Shown here piece after piece: positions 51,601 to 57,232 of a stretch of 64,000 bases of DNA. Made by a program: the position numbers and the translations under genes. Every line of letters begins with the position of its first letter. The stretch's first letter is position 1. The notes beneath the pieces were generated by a model. It was given only the letters and a program-made list of their open reading frames with translations, had not been told where the DNA came from and made no database searches. The DNA is from Nelumbo lutea (lineage: Eukaryota > Streptophyta > Magnoliopsida > Proteales > Nelumbonaceae), in contig JAKGHH010000007.1 of NCBI GenBank assembly GCA_022828595.1, positions 41,401,973 to 41,465,972 of the forward strand, read 5' to 3'.

Positions 51601-53559
51601 CCCTCTACTGGGAGTTGACAGTTGTAGTTTGAAATTTCATTATTGAAGTTACCGTTTCCAATCCAAAAAAAAAAAAAAAAGTATCTTTGGCATTTCTGCC
51701 TTTGTATCCTTTTCCTTTCTCTTATTGTGCTCATTTTGGGCCACAGAGACCCCCTCAAACCCTTTAACCTCCTGCTAGAACAGAGGTCCAAGGTCATTTC
51801 CTTTGTAAGTTGCAAAACCAGAAGGTTAGAGTTCACCCTCTTACAGCTCCCACTGTCACAGTGTTTGCTGTGATCGATTGTCTGTCATGAGATTCACTTT
51901 GCTTAAGGACAAATACAGGTCGTACCACCTCCTAAATCACAAGAGCCTTTAAGTCATTAAAAACTCTTGAGTTACCATTGTGAGTCTTGTAAAATGTATT
52001 GTGAACCCTTAATTGCAGTCAATAAGATAACATGGCCACCCACTTATTAAGACAACATATCAATTAGCACAAAATATGATGAAAGCATGAACGTATTAAT
52101 CTTATCTATATATTATTTCTTCAGCAATGCAAATATCCAAAGAAATGCAGAACCCTTCAAACAAATTAAAATCTAAATTGTTTGATAAATACTAGAATAG
52201 AGAATAAGCTCACAATACCGAGTATAAAGTAAGGTAGATCATACTCAAAATTGTTATACCAACAATAAAGAAACAAACAACTAAATTTACAATAATTTGC
52301 TTAACATGAACAAAAAGACTAAATCTTTTGTTTTGTATCTTACATCTTTTATGAGATCGTTAATGAGGAAGTAGGATCAGTTGTGCAGTTGTGCTAAGAT
52401 AGATTATCATATCATGACAATATCAAAAAGGAATATTGGCGAACATTATATAAATATTAAGTACGAAAACCAAAATGTGCCTTTCAAATGAGCATATTAA
52501 ACAAAGAAATATCTAAAGATAATCAACTAAGATGAAAGGCAAAAATGTAACCTCTTCTCTATCAGACAACGGATACTCGTCATCATCAAACCCAATTAAT
52601 GGAACATCATCATCTTCATCTTCTAATCCACCTAGTTCAATCTCCTCCATAACATCCTTATCAAAGAATGCATATTGTGATGCATCAAAGCGTGCATCTT
52701 CTGCATGGGGGGATAAGAAAGTCAGAATGTAGATTTGCTTTATGTTTCGCATGCCCCAAACTTACAACTTAAAGTAATCATGTAACGAAGACAAATGGAA
52801 ATACAAAAAGAGAAAATCACATCAATAACAAGTCCTTCCATCTAAAATTCGCAGTAACTTTACCATTCAACAAAGAACAAGAAGTCAAACAAGAAATAAA
52901 TAAATCAAATACGTTAAAACTTAAAAGTTAAAACCAGGAACATCAAATAGGCAGTTTCTGCATGGCGCCTCGAAATAATAAAACGTCCAATGGAGAACCC
53001 TGTCCCGTATATAACAACCGAAACACAAATGAAGTTTGTACAACGATTGTAGATGATCCAGAACAAGAAAATTTAACGTTTTCAAACTTTAAAAATGGAT
53101 GGAGAAAATCATCCATAAAACGCATTAAATCTCATGAAACCCTAATTCCCGATTGTTGTACATAAATCTTAAAACCATATACAGGGTCTGTAAGCTACTT
53201 AATTGCAACAAGAAACAATAACATTCTATGAGTACTTAAACACACTCACACACACAGAAAATCGTCCAACAATCTAACTCAGTATGAATCACAATAGTGA
53301 ACACGATATACACGATCAAACAGTAGGACAATGAAAAACAAGGAAAAGAGAAATTCGAAAAAGAAAACACGCATGAACTGAAACCAAGATCTGGAAAGCA
53401 TATCAGAACCCAGAAAACAATAAACAAAGCAGATATTCAAGCTTCAAAAGCAAAGATCAAGCAATAAAACAACTGACCTGATGAACTCTCTGCTAATCCC
53501 TTGAAAGCCTTCTGGTTGGGGATCTTTTCAATGCCACCCTCATCATCGAATCCATCCAT
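15289..53559 (-). CDS. PAT1: PAT1 homologue, mRNA decapping activator (whole spliced gene, 5 coding exons)
   Basis: Coding join on the minus strand: 53559-53478, 52700-52552, 42057-41995, 31246-31177, 17402-15289. The lengths 82, 149, 63, 70 and 2114 sum to 2478 nt, or 825 residues plus stop, with every junction in frame and every intron GT-AG. Family knowledge: PAT1 proteins bridge the DDX6-type helicase and the LSM1-7 ring on deadenylated mRNA, promote decapping and sit in P-bodies; Arabidopsis PAT1 is an MPK4 substrate linked to immunity. Seen: acidic N-terminus with DASQYAFF (about residues 33-40) and [14 protein letters not shown]-rich linker (170-345) with a glutamine run near 312-319; the family motif [11 protein letters not shown] near 404; and a helical C-terminal half from about 520 with [16 protein letters not shown]. 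Length is normal for the plant family. The start is the first in-frame ATG after a short 5' UTR. Introns of 0.78, 10.5, 10.7 and 13.8 kb are full of transposons. Confidence 0.93.
17574..17640 (+). pseudogene. RTE-type LINE 3' coding remnant
   Basis: Encodes [19 protein letters not shown], the typical C-terminal signature of RTE-clade LINEs in plants (LRWFGHV.RRP..AP). The matching 3' tail is found at 18798-18883, with two inverted-end elements sitting between the two parts. Confidence 0.6.
17645..18650. mobile_element. Outer MITE (CAGTT/GGTTT-rich) hosting 17868-18524
   Basis: Starts TAGGGGTTAGTACAATTCAG, a hAT-style start, with repeated ATTCAGTT/TTCGGT motifs. Inverted GTTTGGTT/ACCAAAAT motifs follow the inner element at 18535-18650. 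The right boundary is uncertain. Confidence 0.35.
17868..18524. mobile_element. Non-autonomous hAT-like element with 19-bp inverted ends
   Basis: Left end TGTATCATAGTTTTCAAGG; right end CCTTGACAACTATGATACA, inverted with one mismatch. The subterminal regions hold inverted GCCTAGGC / CCTAGGCG motifs. It is 657 bp and non-coding. It sits at a (TA)n run (17846-17867), so target duplication cannot be read. It belongs to the style of elements starting CATAGTTTTCAAGG. Confidence 0.65.
18798..18883 (+). repeat. RTE-type LINE 3' tail with (GAC/GAT)n end
   Basis: GGAATGGCAAATCAGGATTC, GTAGCAGACCTCATATAGTTG and GGGGCAAGGCTTAGGTAATG, followed by (ACGACG)n/GATGAT. This is the standard end of plant RTE elements (Trp-Gly-Lys-Ala stretch and trinucleotide tail). 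It pairs with 17574-17640. Confidence 0.55.
19400..21265 (+). pseudogene. L1-type LINE, 3' half (RT end, zinc ribbon, RNase H), decayed
   Basis: Plus-strand order: RT thumb ([17 protein letters not shown] near 19510), RVT zinc-binding region (19950-20690, with [18 protein letters not shown]), then RNase H (20798-21256: [43 protein letters not shown]). One stop interrupts RNase H near 21079, and others lie upstream. It is truncated at its 5' side and lies in PAT1 intron 4, opposite to PAT1. Confidence 0.8.
21270..21700 (-). pseudogene. Possible minus-strand LINE zinc-ribbon fragment
   Basis: The minus frame 21650-21450 reads [20 protein letters not shown] and then WSICG, which resembles the C-x2-C...H zinc ribbon of plant LINE RTs. 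A LINE-like tail on the same strand (TTAATGAAATTTATTTTTTC) lies at about 19195-19220. The plus-strand LINE at 19400-21265 may have split it. Weak evidence. Confidence 0.35.
22108..22572. mobile_element. hAT-type MITE with near-perfect 8-bp duplication
   Basis: A 465-bp element starting TAGGGGTGCTCACGGGTTCG; the inverted right end is TAGCTGTTCATGAAACTGA. Flanks are CTAACGCC (22100-22107) and CTAACTCC (22573-22580), matching 7 of 8. It is rich in GGTCGG(G)TTGG and their complements, typical of this MITE style. Confidence 0.7.
22581..23920. other. PAT1 intron 4, unassigned part
   Basis: No recognisable coding signal. The minus frame 23471-23100 is open for 123 codons, but its composition (C/L/F-rich) and lack of homology make it doubtful. 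GGCCCAA/TTGGGCC motifs at 23750-23860 look like half of a MITE. Confidence 0.4.
23929..29038. mobile_element. hAT-type non-autonomous element, perfect 8-bp TSD, split by a LINE
   Basis: Left end CAGTGATTTAAAAGGCGCA; the right end inverted is CTGTGTTTTAAAAGTGCA. TATTTAAT flanks it exactly at 23921-23928 and 29039-29046. Without the LINE at 24597-28688 the element is about 1.0 kb and non-coding. Its subterminal GC-rich stretch (CCTTGCGCCTCA...) and inner inverted repeat are shared with copies at 31535-31994 and 32787-33489. Confidence 0.82.
24597..28688 (-). mobile_element. L1-type LINE, 5'-truncated, with 14-bp target duplication
   Basis: Flanked by GCTTATGTATTTTA at 24583-24596 and 28689-28702; the minus-strand tail is TTGATCAAAAAAAATAAAATAAAA-like. 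Order on the minus strand: endonuclease C-terminal part (28685-28179: [18 protein letters not shown]), linker (28172-27783), RT start (27710-27447: [16 protein letters not shown]), RT core (27158-26751: [31 protein letters not shown]; then FADD at about 26785), thumb (26534-26109), zinc ribbon (26057-25401) and RNase H (25128-24736: [32 protein letters not shown]). Several stops and frame changes show it is dead, but it is younger than the other LINEs here. Confidence 0.9.
29047..29904. other. PAT1 intron 4, unassigned part
   Basis: No coding or clear repeat signal; plain AT-rich intron. Confidence 0.45.
29905..30072. repeat. Tandem duplication, two copies of about 85 bp
   Basis: GTATAGATATG recurs at 29908 and 29993, followed in both by (T)AGAGTAGCAATG-type and GACATGATTACCACTTTGA blocks. 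Copies differ at several positions. It lies in PAT1 intron 4. Confidence 0.7.
30074..30119 (-). mobile_element. Minimal LINE insertion (14 bp) with 16-bp duplication
   Basis: AACATTATGTTACATC occurs at 30074-30089 and 30104-30119. The 14 bases between read ACTGATAAAAAAAA on the minus strand, which is a LINE 3' tail and nothing more. Confidence 0.65.
30873..30922 (-). mobile_element. Minimal LINE insertion (12 bp) with 19-bp duplication
   Basis: ATATATTTGCTAACCCATG occurs at 30873-30891 and 30904-30922. The 12 bases between read TGATAAAAAAAA on the minus strand, the same tail type as at 30090. Confidence 0.65.
31177..31246 (-). CDS. PAT1: PAT1 coding exon 4 (70 nt)
   Basis: Acceptor TTTATGTCTTACAG and a strong GTGAGT donor bracket 70 nt. 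They encode [20 protein letters not shown] and then SRE plus the first base of a serine codon completed in exon 5. It follows exon 3 in phase 0 and leaves phase 1. It lies 10.7 kb downstream of exon 3 and 13.8 kb upstream of exon 5, so short-intron gene finders would probably miss it. Confidence 0.92.
31535..31994. mobile_element. hAT-type element copy 2 (5'-deleted)
   Basis: Matches the right half of the 23929-29038 element from the GGGCTTGCCTCGAGGGG block (about 31553) through to CTTTTAAAACACTG (31994). It lacks the left terminus. It contains the uninterrupted version of the LINE target site (TTATGTTTATGTATTTTAAT near 31738-31757), which confirms that the LINE in copy 1 is an insertion. Confidence 0.7.
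32335..32700. repeat. Degenerate tandem repeat
   Basis: Related blocks built around GAATTCATCTCAACCATCCAA recur near 32362, 32480 and 32631, each followed by an AA(T/G)GT(A/G)... stretch. Spacing is about 120-150 bases. It is non-coding and strongly diverged. Confidence 0.45.
32787..33489. mobile_element. hAT-type element copy 3 with long inner inverted repeat
   Basis: Contains both halves of the family but lacks the outermost right end. Left block 32870-32925 (CCCCTTGAGGCAAACCTAAA, then AGCTCTTAAATTC) is inverted at 33035-33105 (GAATTTAAGAGCT, then TTGTTTAGGCTTGCCTCGAG). The copy can therefore fold back over more than 50 bases. It has no coding capacity. Confidence 0.65.
33570..33737 (-). 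repeat. 3' LTR of the chromodomain-type element
   Basis: Shares CCCATTCTTATTTATACATG and the end ...TTTTGGTTAACA with the 37053-37306 LTR, but lacks about 90 internal bases. It includes a (GA)n microsatellite at 33570-33601. The outer edge is uncertain because of the GA run. Confidence 0.6.
33738..33755 (-). promoter_or_regulatory. Polypurine tract next to the 3' LTR
   Basis: On the minus strand CCGGGGGGGGGGAGGTC ends exactly where the LTR begins (TGTTAACC). This is the position of the plus-strand primer in LTR retrotransposons. Confidence 0.7.
33756..35404 (-). pseudogene. Ty3/gypsy RNase H end, integrase and chromodomain remnants
   Basis: Minus-strand blocks: RNase H ([19 protein letters not shown] at about 35395-35335), integrase zinc finger ([20 protein letters not shown] near 34930-34990) and chromodomain end ([20 protein letters not shown], about 33860-33800). 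Many stops and frame breaks are present. The chromodomain places it among Ty3/gypsy chromoviruses, distinct from the Tat element at the left edge. Confidence 0.7.
35405..36475. mobile_element. GGCGT-rich inverted-end element inside gypsy gag/pol, hosting a LINE
   Basis: Left end CAATGTTTCAAAATGCGGACG (with GGCGTAAGGCG); right end GGCCCACGCCTTTTAAAACACT, roughly inverted. Interior ends are full of GAGGCGTA(C/A)GCCTC palindromes (36320-36440). A LINE tail has inserted at 35624-36060, and a 130-base polypyrimidine run (36130-36300) is present. Probably hAT-type by its TTTTAAAACAC end. Confidence 0.5.
35624..36060 (+). mobile_element. Short LINE insertion: RNase H end, 3' UTR and poly(A), 18-bp duplication
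   Basis: AAGATGCATAGCACTAGT flanks it at 35606-35623 and 36061-36078. The insert starts within RNase H ([42 protein letters not shown], open to a TAA/TAG-type stop at 35919-35921) and ends in ATTTATC plus about 15 A. The open remnant suggests a recent insertion. Confidence 0.88.
36480..36900 (-). pseudogene. Ty3/gypsy gag fragment
   Basis: The minus strand reads [20 protein letters not shown], then a stop, then [20 protein letters not shown] and [14 protein letters not shown]. This is the typical plant Ty3/gypsy capsid pattern (EYQREFE..A..V.GWSE..L...FI.GL). It belongs to the 33560-37306 element. Confidence 0.7.
37053..37306 (-). repeat. 5' LTR of the chromodomain-type element
   Basis: TGGAGAGAGAG...GGTTATAACA (TG...CA), 254 bp. 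Shares two long blocks with 33570-33737. On the minus strand it starts TGTTATAACC. Confidence 0.6.
37338..37385 (+). mobile_element. Minimal LINE insertion (18 bp) with 15-bp duplication
   Basis: ATCATCCATCCAAGC (37338-37352) and ATCATCCTTCCAAGC (37371-37385) flank TTATTGATCAAAAAATAA. The insert matches the last bases of the 24597-28688 LINE (TTATTGATCAAAAAAAATAA). Confidence 0.6.
37739..38053 (+). repeat. LTR of a separate LTR retrotransposon (315 bp)
   Basis: TGTTGGGAATGAG...GCAACCCAACA: perfect 7-base inverted ends TGTTGGG/CCCAACA. It is followed directly by a primer-binding site, so this is a 5' LTR with a little leader. No partner LTR was found; the rest is deleted or unrecognised. Confidence 0.75.
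38057..38068 (+). promoter_or_regulatory. Primer-binding site, initiator tRNA-Met type
   Basis: TGGTATCAGAGC lies three bases after the LTR end. This is complementary to the 3' end of initiator methionine tRNA and is the common primer site for plant LTR retrotransposons. Confidence 0.8.
38755..39510 (-). other. Possible LINE ORF1/linker remnant
   Basis: Minus frames 39509-39324 and 39240-39058 are open and hydrophilic ([13 protein letters not shown], [20 protein letters not shown]). The style resembles the variable ORF1 end of plant LINEs, but there is no diagnostic motif. I do not recognise it with confidence. Confidence 0.2.
39628..39800 (+). pseudogene. hAT transposase exon fragment
   Basis: [20 protein letters not shown], then [17 protein letters not shown]: the conserved hAT stretch ahead of the first catalytic Asp (...TTDMWTS), here with Gly in place of that Asp. 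Upstream and downstream transposase parts are absent. PAT1 intron 3. Confidence 0.65.
39905..40490 (-). pseudogene. LINE RNase H 3' fragment
   Basis: The minus strand reads [38 protein letters not shown] and [12 protein letters not shown], with stops and frame changes. The 3' end runs into AATGAAAGCTGCCATTTCC and then an A-rich stretch near 39900. Confidence 0.65.
40491..41711. other. PAT1 intron 3, unassigned part
   Basis: No coding signal and no terminal repeats seen. A duplicated block AAGGAGGT(T/C)GG(C/T)CTAT occurs at 40799 and 40829. Confidence 0.4.
41712..41825 (-). repeat. RTE/SINE-like 3' end fragment with (CAT)n
   Basis: (CATCAT)n is followed by TAAAGCCTTGTTGCAACTAT and GTGGCTGGCTACAC. 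This is the inverse of the widespread plant RTE/SINE end (GTAGCC...AACAAGGCTT(T)A(GAT)n). Compare the plus-strand version at 18798-18883. Confidence 0.45.
41995..42057 (-). CDS. PAT1: PAT1 coding exon 3 (63 nt)
   Basis: Acceptor TTTTATTTTGCAG and donor GTTAGT bracket 63 nt that encode [20 protein letters not shown] and a final K. It is symmetric (phase 0/0), so skipping it would delete 21 residues without a frameshift. It is isolated by about 10 kb of intron on each side. It was recognised by family similarity plus frame-perfect splice sites. Confidence 0.92.
42058..43389. other. PAT1 intron 2, unassigned part next to exon 3
   Basis: AT-rich intronic sequence with no element that I can name. 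Confidence 0.4.
43390..44478 (+). pseudogene. L1-type LINE, left part (RT thumb to zinc ribbon)
   Basis: Plus-strand broken frames: [12 protein letters not shown] (43418-43450), [17 protein letters not shown] (about 43645-43690), [43 protein letters not shown] and [11 protein letters not shown], ending at [12 protein letters not shown] (about 44475). There a hAT element has inserted. The LINE resumes at 50756. Confidence 0.75.
44479..50755 (+). mobile_element. Full-length hAT transposon (6.3 kb), decayed, inside a LINE
   Basis: Inverted ends TAGAGGTGAGCATAATTCAG and (right, inverted) TAGGGGCGAGCATTCGGTTT; both subterminal regions are packed with ATTCGGTTT/AACCGAA repeats. The only transposase-like reading is in the middle (46600-48850). 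The duplicated flanks are no longer clear, and about 30 bases of the host LINE seem lost at the junction. It lies in PAT1 intron 2. Confidence 0.8.
46600..48850 (+). pseudogene. hAT (Ac-like) transposase pseudogene
   Basis: Order: N-terminal frame from ATG 46600, BED zinc finger (46725-46900: [26 protein letters not shown]), catalytic part ([70 protein letters not shown]), then the C-terminal dimerisation region ([41 protein letters not shown]; 48370-48640). Breaks: a frame change in the A-run at 46711-46723, a shift near 47750, another near 48075, and stops at about 48206, 48293 and 48488. A possible intron (48699-48805) precedes the end of the frame. Non-functional. Confidence 0.85.
50756..51680 (+). 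pseudogene. L1-type LINE, right part (zinc ribbon end, RNase H, poly(A))
   Basis: Continues the 43390-44478 [24 protein letters not shown] and [11 protein letters not shown], then RNase H ([52 protein letters not shown]). It ends in CCAATCC plus a 16-A tail at 51665-51680. Stops at about 50980 and 51251 break it. Confidence 0.75.
51681..52551. other. PAT1 intron 2, unassigned part next to exon 2
   Basis: No coding signal or repeat recognised. This is probably ancestral intron. Confidence 0.4.
52552..52700 (-). CDS. PAT1: PAT1 coding exon 2
   Basis: The acceptor is ...CCCCCCATGCAG and the donor is GTTACA. The 149 nt encode residues 28-77, including the conserved PAT1 N-terminal block [20 protein letters not shown], then an acidic run ([18 protein letters not shown]). 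In PAT1 families this N-terminal region contacts the DDX6-type helicase; that role is inferred from the family. The exon ends exactly at a codon boundary. Confidence 0.92.
53478..53559 (-). CDS. PAT1: PAT1 coding exon 1
   Basis: Starts with ATG at 53559-53557 and encodes [19 protein letters not shown] and eight further residues, 82 nt in all. It ends after ...AGTTCATCAG before a GTCAGT donor (53477-53472), leaving phase 1. The first base of codon 28 (G) joins AA from exon 2 to give E. The translated frame continues past the donor for about 14 codons, so a single-exon model here would be wrong. Confidence 0.88.
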
Positions 53560-53597
53560 TAGTACTACTGTTGTACTAAACTCTCTAGAAACCCAGA

Positions 53598-53657
53598 AGA
53601 GAGAAAAAAAAAAAAAAAAGAAAAAGAAGAAGAAGAAGAAGAAGAAGAAAAAAAAAC
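53598..53657. repeat. (CTT)n / oligopyrimidine microsatellite in PAT1 5' leader
   Basis: A run of about 60 purines on the plus strand (A-rich, then repeated GAA), which is (TTC)n pyrimidine on the sense strand of PAT1. CT-rich leaders are common in plant genes. It is likely length-polymorphic and creates a false long ORF in front of the real start. Confidence 0.75.
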
Positions 53658-53759
53658 AAAGCAAAAGAGCAAAACTAGAAACCAAATCCTAGGCCATAAT
53701 CGCCGAATAAGAAACAAATTAACACGAAGGAGAAACCCTTGAAATTGAAATTTCTAGGG

Positions 53760-53822
53760 TTATCCCCTATTACCCAAAAGCAGCAGCAAAGATCTGCGCA
53801 GTAAACGGGGACGAAAATTCAT
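53760..53822 (-). CDS. Upstream ORF in the PAT1 5' leader (20 codons)
   Basis: The first ATG downstream of the predicted start site (53822-53820) opens a 20-residue frame, MNFRPRLLRRSLLLLLGNRG, closed by TAA at 53762-53760, about 200 nt before the PAT1 ATG. A second minimal upstream ORF, ATG GCC TAG, is at 53697-53691. Short leader ORFs often dampen translation of plant regulatory mRNAs. Whether this one is translated or conserved is unknown. Confidence 0.4.
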   Translation of the reverse strand: MNFRPRLLRRSLLLLLGNRG

Positions 53823-53993
53823 GGAAGGGGTCCCTCGCTGTTAAATAGAGAATGAGGATTTTCCCCGAAATTGAAGGAGCAGAACAGAACCCTAAACGAA
53901 AGATAACGATTGAAGTTACTACAAGCTTGCACACAGTAACACAAACGAGCAGCCAGCGAAGGAGAGAAAGAAAAGCTGATGCGGGCTAGTTTT

Positions 53994-54018
53994 GTTTTAT
54001 AGCTGCTTACTTATTGGT
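53994..54018 (-). promoter_or_regulatory. PAT1 core promoter: TATA and CCAAT-like boxes
   Basis: On the minus strand ACCAATAAG (54018-54010) is followed by CTATAAAAC (54002-53994). About 25-35 nt further is a pyrimidine-rich start-like stretch, CAGCTTTTCTTTCTCTCC, near 53975-53958. Spacing is right for a TATA-dependent plant start about 410 nt upstream of the PAT1 ATG. A telo-box-like AACCCTAG lies within the leader near 53757. The assignment rests on sequence pattern only. Confidence 0.55.
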
Positions 54019-54861
54019 TACTTTTATGATTTTTCACCCAGAAAAATGTTTTACTGTTAATGTGTTTATGGTGGAACGTTTTATAATTCAATTATACAGA
54101 GTACAGACACCGTGAGGAAACCGGATTCAGTGCAAATCCCGTTGAAATACCAATTATAGCCTTGCATTAAGAATATCTCCCGAAATAAAGTAGAAGTACG
54201 GAGATGTTCCACCGTGAGACCTATTTATATGGCAATTTCATTACTAAAAAAATAAATAAACAGGAAAATAAAAGGGCAAATTACAAGATAAAGTTGGACA
54301 AGTGTTTTCATGTGTCCAACACCTTATTCTAGGGCGAAGAAGGCAAGTTGTAAGAACCCGTTTGGTTCGTTGAAAAGATGAGTGAAAAAATAAAAGTTAA
54401 ACATAGAAAGTAGGATGAAAAAGAAACAAGAGGACCCATGAAAAATAAAAAGCTTTTTGAGAAAATAAATAACTTACTGTCGACGTGGCATTGGGCAAAT
54501 CACTTTGTGTGGGATTATGGCCTTATGGGTAAGCCGAAAGATGCTACACAAATCCGACTAGCTCGACACTGCAACTAACACCAACAAATAAATCCTAGAT
54601 CCCATTGAGAAAATAAAAGGTAAGAGACGCATCACGCATGCCAAAAAGCATTGAAAACACCAACTTTTGAGAAGTTTCAATTGAGGTTTTTTTTTTTGGT
54701 ATTTCTGCATGATAAAAGCGTTTAAACATGTTTTTAAGAATTTGATAATCCGAACAACTTAGCAAACGGTTTGTCTTTAAAGATATGATCTCAAAAGCTC
54801 AATACGTTTTTTAACCAAGATGTTTTTAAAAAGACTTTCCAAACAATACTGATTGTGCGAT
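54019..54861. other. PAT1 upstream region
   Basis: AT-rich flank with no gene. Sequence starting AAGAACCCGTTTGGTTCGTT (54351) looks like the start of a MITE. Any distal PAT1 regulatory elements would be expected here, but none is recognisable by eye. Confidence 0.35.
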
Positions 54862-55640
54862 CCGGATGCTCCTATCTAGAGAATAGCTTCGACATCGGTC
54901 TTATCAGCTGACTAGTCAAACTGTAAGAAAGTAACACTTTGAGAACCCATAGTGGCCTACTCGGCATGGTTGCTCCGATGCTTAAGTTAGTACTCTTACT
55001 AAGTGAGCTGAAAGCTTGAATGCAGATAAGCTAGGGAGCTATTAATTGTGCGTACCTTGTGATATTAGGGTTGATGCCCCTATATAGGTGAGTTGTCGTA
55101 GGCCCTACAAAACACCTCCAAGATCCCTGGTCCGTGTTACTAGGAATTTGTTCCGTACGAGGAGGTGGACTTTGTGTTAGCTGATAAGGCTCATCAAGTC
55201 CGTCCGATTAGGGCGGGGTAAGGATAAGGCTTCCAGACGAGCTACATGATCCTGAAGAGCTCGGAGACAACTGGCTAGCTTCTATAAGTTGGCTACGTGT
55301 CACCTTGGCAGGTCAGGCCATCACAAGCTATTTGAATCACGGTCATGGTCGAGGTGCTCGAGGTACACGAGCTTACCTGGCTTGTTGAGGTGGTAGGGAA
55401 TGCCAAGTCATCATCCAGTCAGCAGGTCACTTTAATGTGCCCAGTTGTTGATAGGTCGGGCCAAATTACTCATCATCAGTTGCCCCCCACTCCCCGTGCC
55501 AAGCATCTTGACGTGATGCAGGAGTTCATCACATGCCTAGGTGGATTTAGCCCGGTCTTCGTCCTGGTCGAGGTCTGGTCTAGGGGTCAGACCTTAACGA
55601 CCCAACTGGCTCAACCACAGAGCTAGATCGTGTATCGAGG
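54862..55640 (-). repeat. Tat-type LTR fragment
   Basis: Carries GCTCCGATGCTTAAGTTAG (near 54970-54988), the block shared with the LTRs at 5697, 6386 and 7824, and a CCTATATAGG-like TATA (55080). It has the same GC-rich GAGCT-rich style. Boundaries are unclear. It is upstream of PAT1 by about 0.85 kb. Confidence 0.55.
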
Positions 55641-55922
55641 ACGTGCAGACGTCACTCATATTATAAATTCCGTGAATGTCAGAATGCGCACTCAACTAAT
55701 TTCGACCTCGAGAGTCATGTGATAGCTCTCATGGGAGCCATCAGATCAAGTTGATATGAGTCGTCTGATGTGAATAAAAATTATCATATTTTTATCCTTA
55801 AATATTCATTCTTTTACACTTAATTAACACTTAATTGGACTCATTACTCTTGTATTTCGATTCAGGGCAAACAAGAAGGCGACGAGGAAAACAAGGCTAA
55901 TTGGATGATTTTGCCCAGTTTC

Positions 55923-56970
55923 TGATAGGATGGGATATCCATCACATGGACGCCCAAGTCTTGCGGAATGGATTGGGGAAATTTCAAAAATTTCTCCCAT
56001 CTTTGCAAGGAATCGAATTCCCTATTTTTAGAAAAACATATTTTTCAAGGATTAATCTTGAACCACGAACCAAACCAGATCTGAACCAAAAGGAGTAGGA
56101 GGGAAGATGTACCTGATCTGGAGAATTAGTATCTCCCAATGGAGGTGTTCACACCCAAAGAGGGATCCAAAAACTGCTCCCACTGAAGATGGCGTAGTGT
56201 AGAATTGAGCAGAATCAGCAATGTTCTTCAAAAGAACTTGACCCTTCGCAAAAATCAATTGGATGGCTTGTGATTACAGCTCCAATCAATCTTTTCCCAA
56301 AAGATTGGTATCAAGATAAGATCTTGATTTCTCCCAATAACTGGAGATCGAACTGAAGGTAATGGCGGTGGTAGGAATGAGGCGGCAAGAGAGATTTTGC
56401 AGAGGTTGCAAAAATCTCTCTTCTGTGATTTCAGCTTTGAAGACAAGAGTCTTTTTGGTTGCATGTCTAAAGGCTGCCGCCCCCTCCTCCATTTATAGAT
56501 TTAAAGGGATCAGCTCGTAATCCTATTAGGAGCTGCTGATCCAAATTATATTTGGATTAAAGTCCCTTTAAGTGATAAGGGATAACCCTTATCTTATTTG
56601 AAAATCAGATCAGCCATCTCCTAATCTAATTAGGAGGCTTCCAGATCTAAATCTTATTTAGATCTTAGACTCTCAGAATTCGTCACTTTTAATTGATTTA
56701 TCAAATCAGCCCCGTTCAAAATGGGCTTTAGGCCCATTTAAGGTTATGTACTCACTTAGCCTTCCAAACTGCTGCCCAATTGGGCTTTCTTGTATGGCGT
56801 GGGACCCAAACATTGATCTACACATCAACCACATGGGTTCAGCCCAACCTTTGTCACAAGGCCTGGCCGAATACACTGTTATGGACAGTGCACCCCTGAA
56901 ACCCATCTCATGGGCTCTATGGGCCCAACACTTATCTTTAGTGGCCCCTGGGCCAAGCCACCATGTAACA
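55923..56970 (-). repeat. Ty1/copia-type LTR, copy 1
   Basis: Starts TGATAGGATGGG and probably ends CACCATGTAACA. Strong similarity to 63463-64000 in the same orientation (GGATCCAAA(A/G)ACT(G/A)CTCCC, then ACTGAAGATGGCG) and to 59270-60276 inverted (GGTTCAGCCCAACCT, then ACAAGGC(C/T)TGGCC). No primer-binding site on its left, so it is a solo LTR or a 3' LTR. Confidence 0.65.
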
Positions 56971-57169
56971 CTCAGGGACTGTGGGCAGGTACAAGATTAG
57001 CCCATCAGGTATTATCCTCCATGGTCTTACACTTAACCTCTCAGCCCATAATGATCAAACACTGCCCGACAAAGGAGGACCTCTCCCTCGACTACAAGGA
57101 ACAGTGTTGCACTCTCTGCTTACATGGATCCCAGGAATTAAAACATTTTGCAAATCATTTAGAAACCAT

Positions 57170-57173
<4 letters not shown>

Positions 57174-57224
<51 letters not shown>

Positions 57225-57232
57225 GTATGTAT
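57174..57232. repeat. (TA)n-(TGTA)n microsatellite
   Basis: About 38 bases of TA repeat followed by five GTAT units. Likely length-polymorphic. Confidence 0.9.

Noticed and set aside
53437..53685. 82-codon minus frame beginning upstream of the PAT1 ATG
   Set aside because: It is the CT-repeat leader plus exon 1 read through the intron 1 donor; the start codon offered is not ATG.
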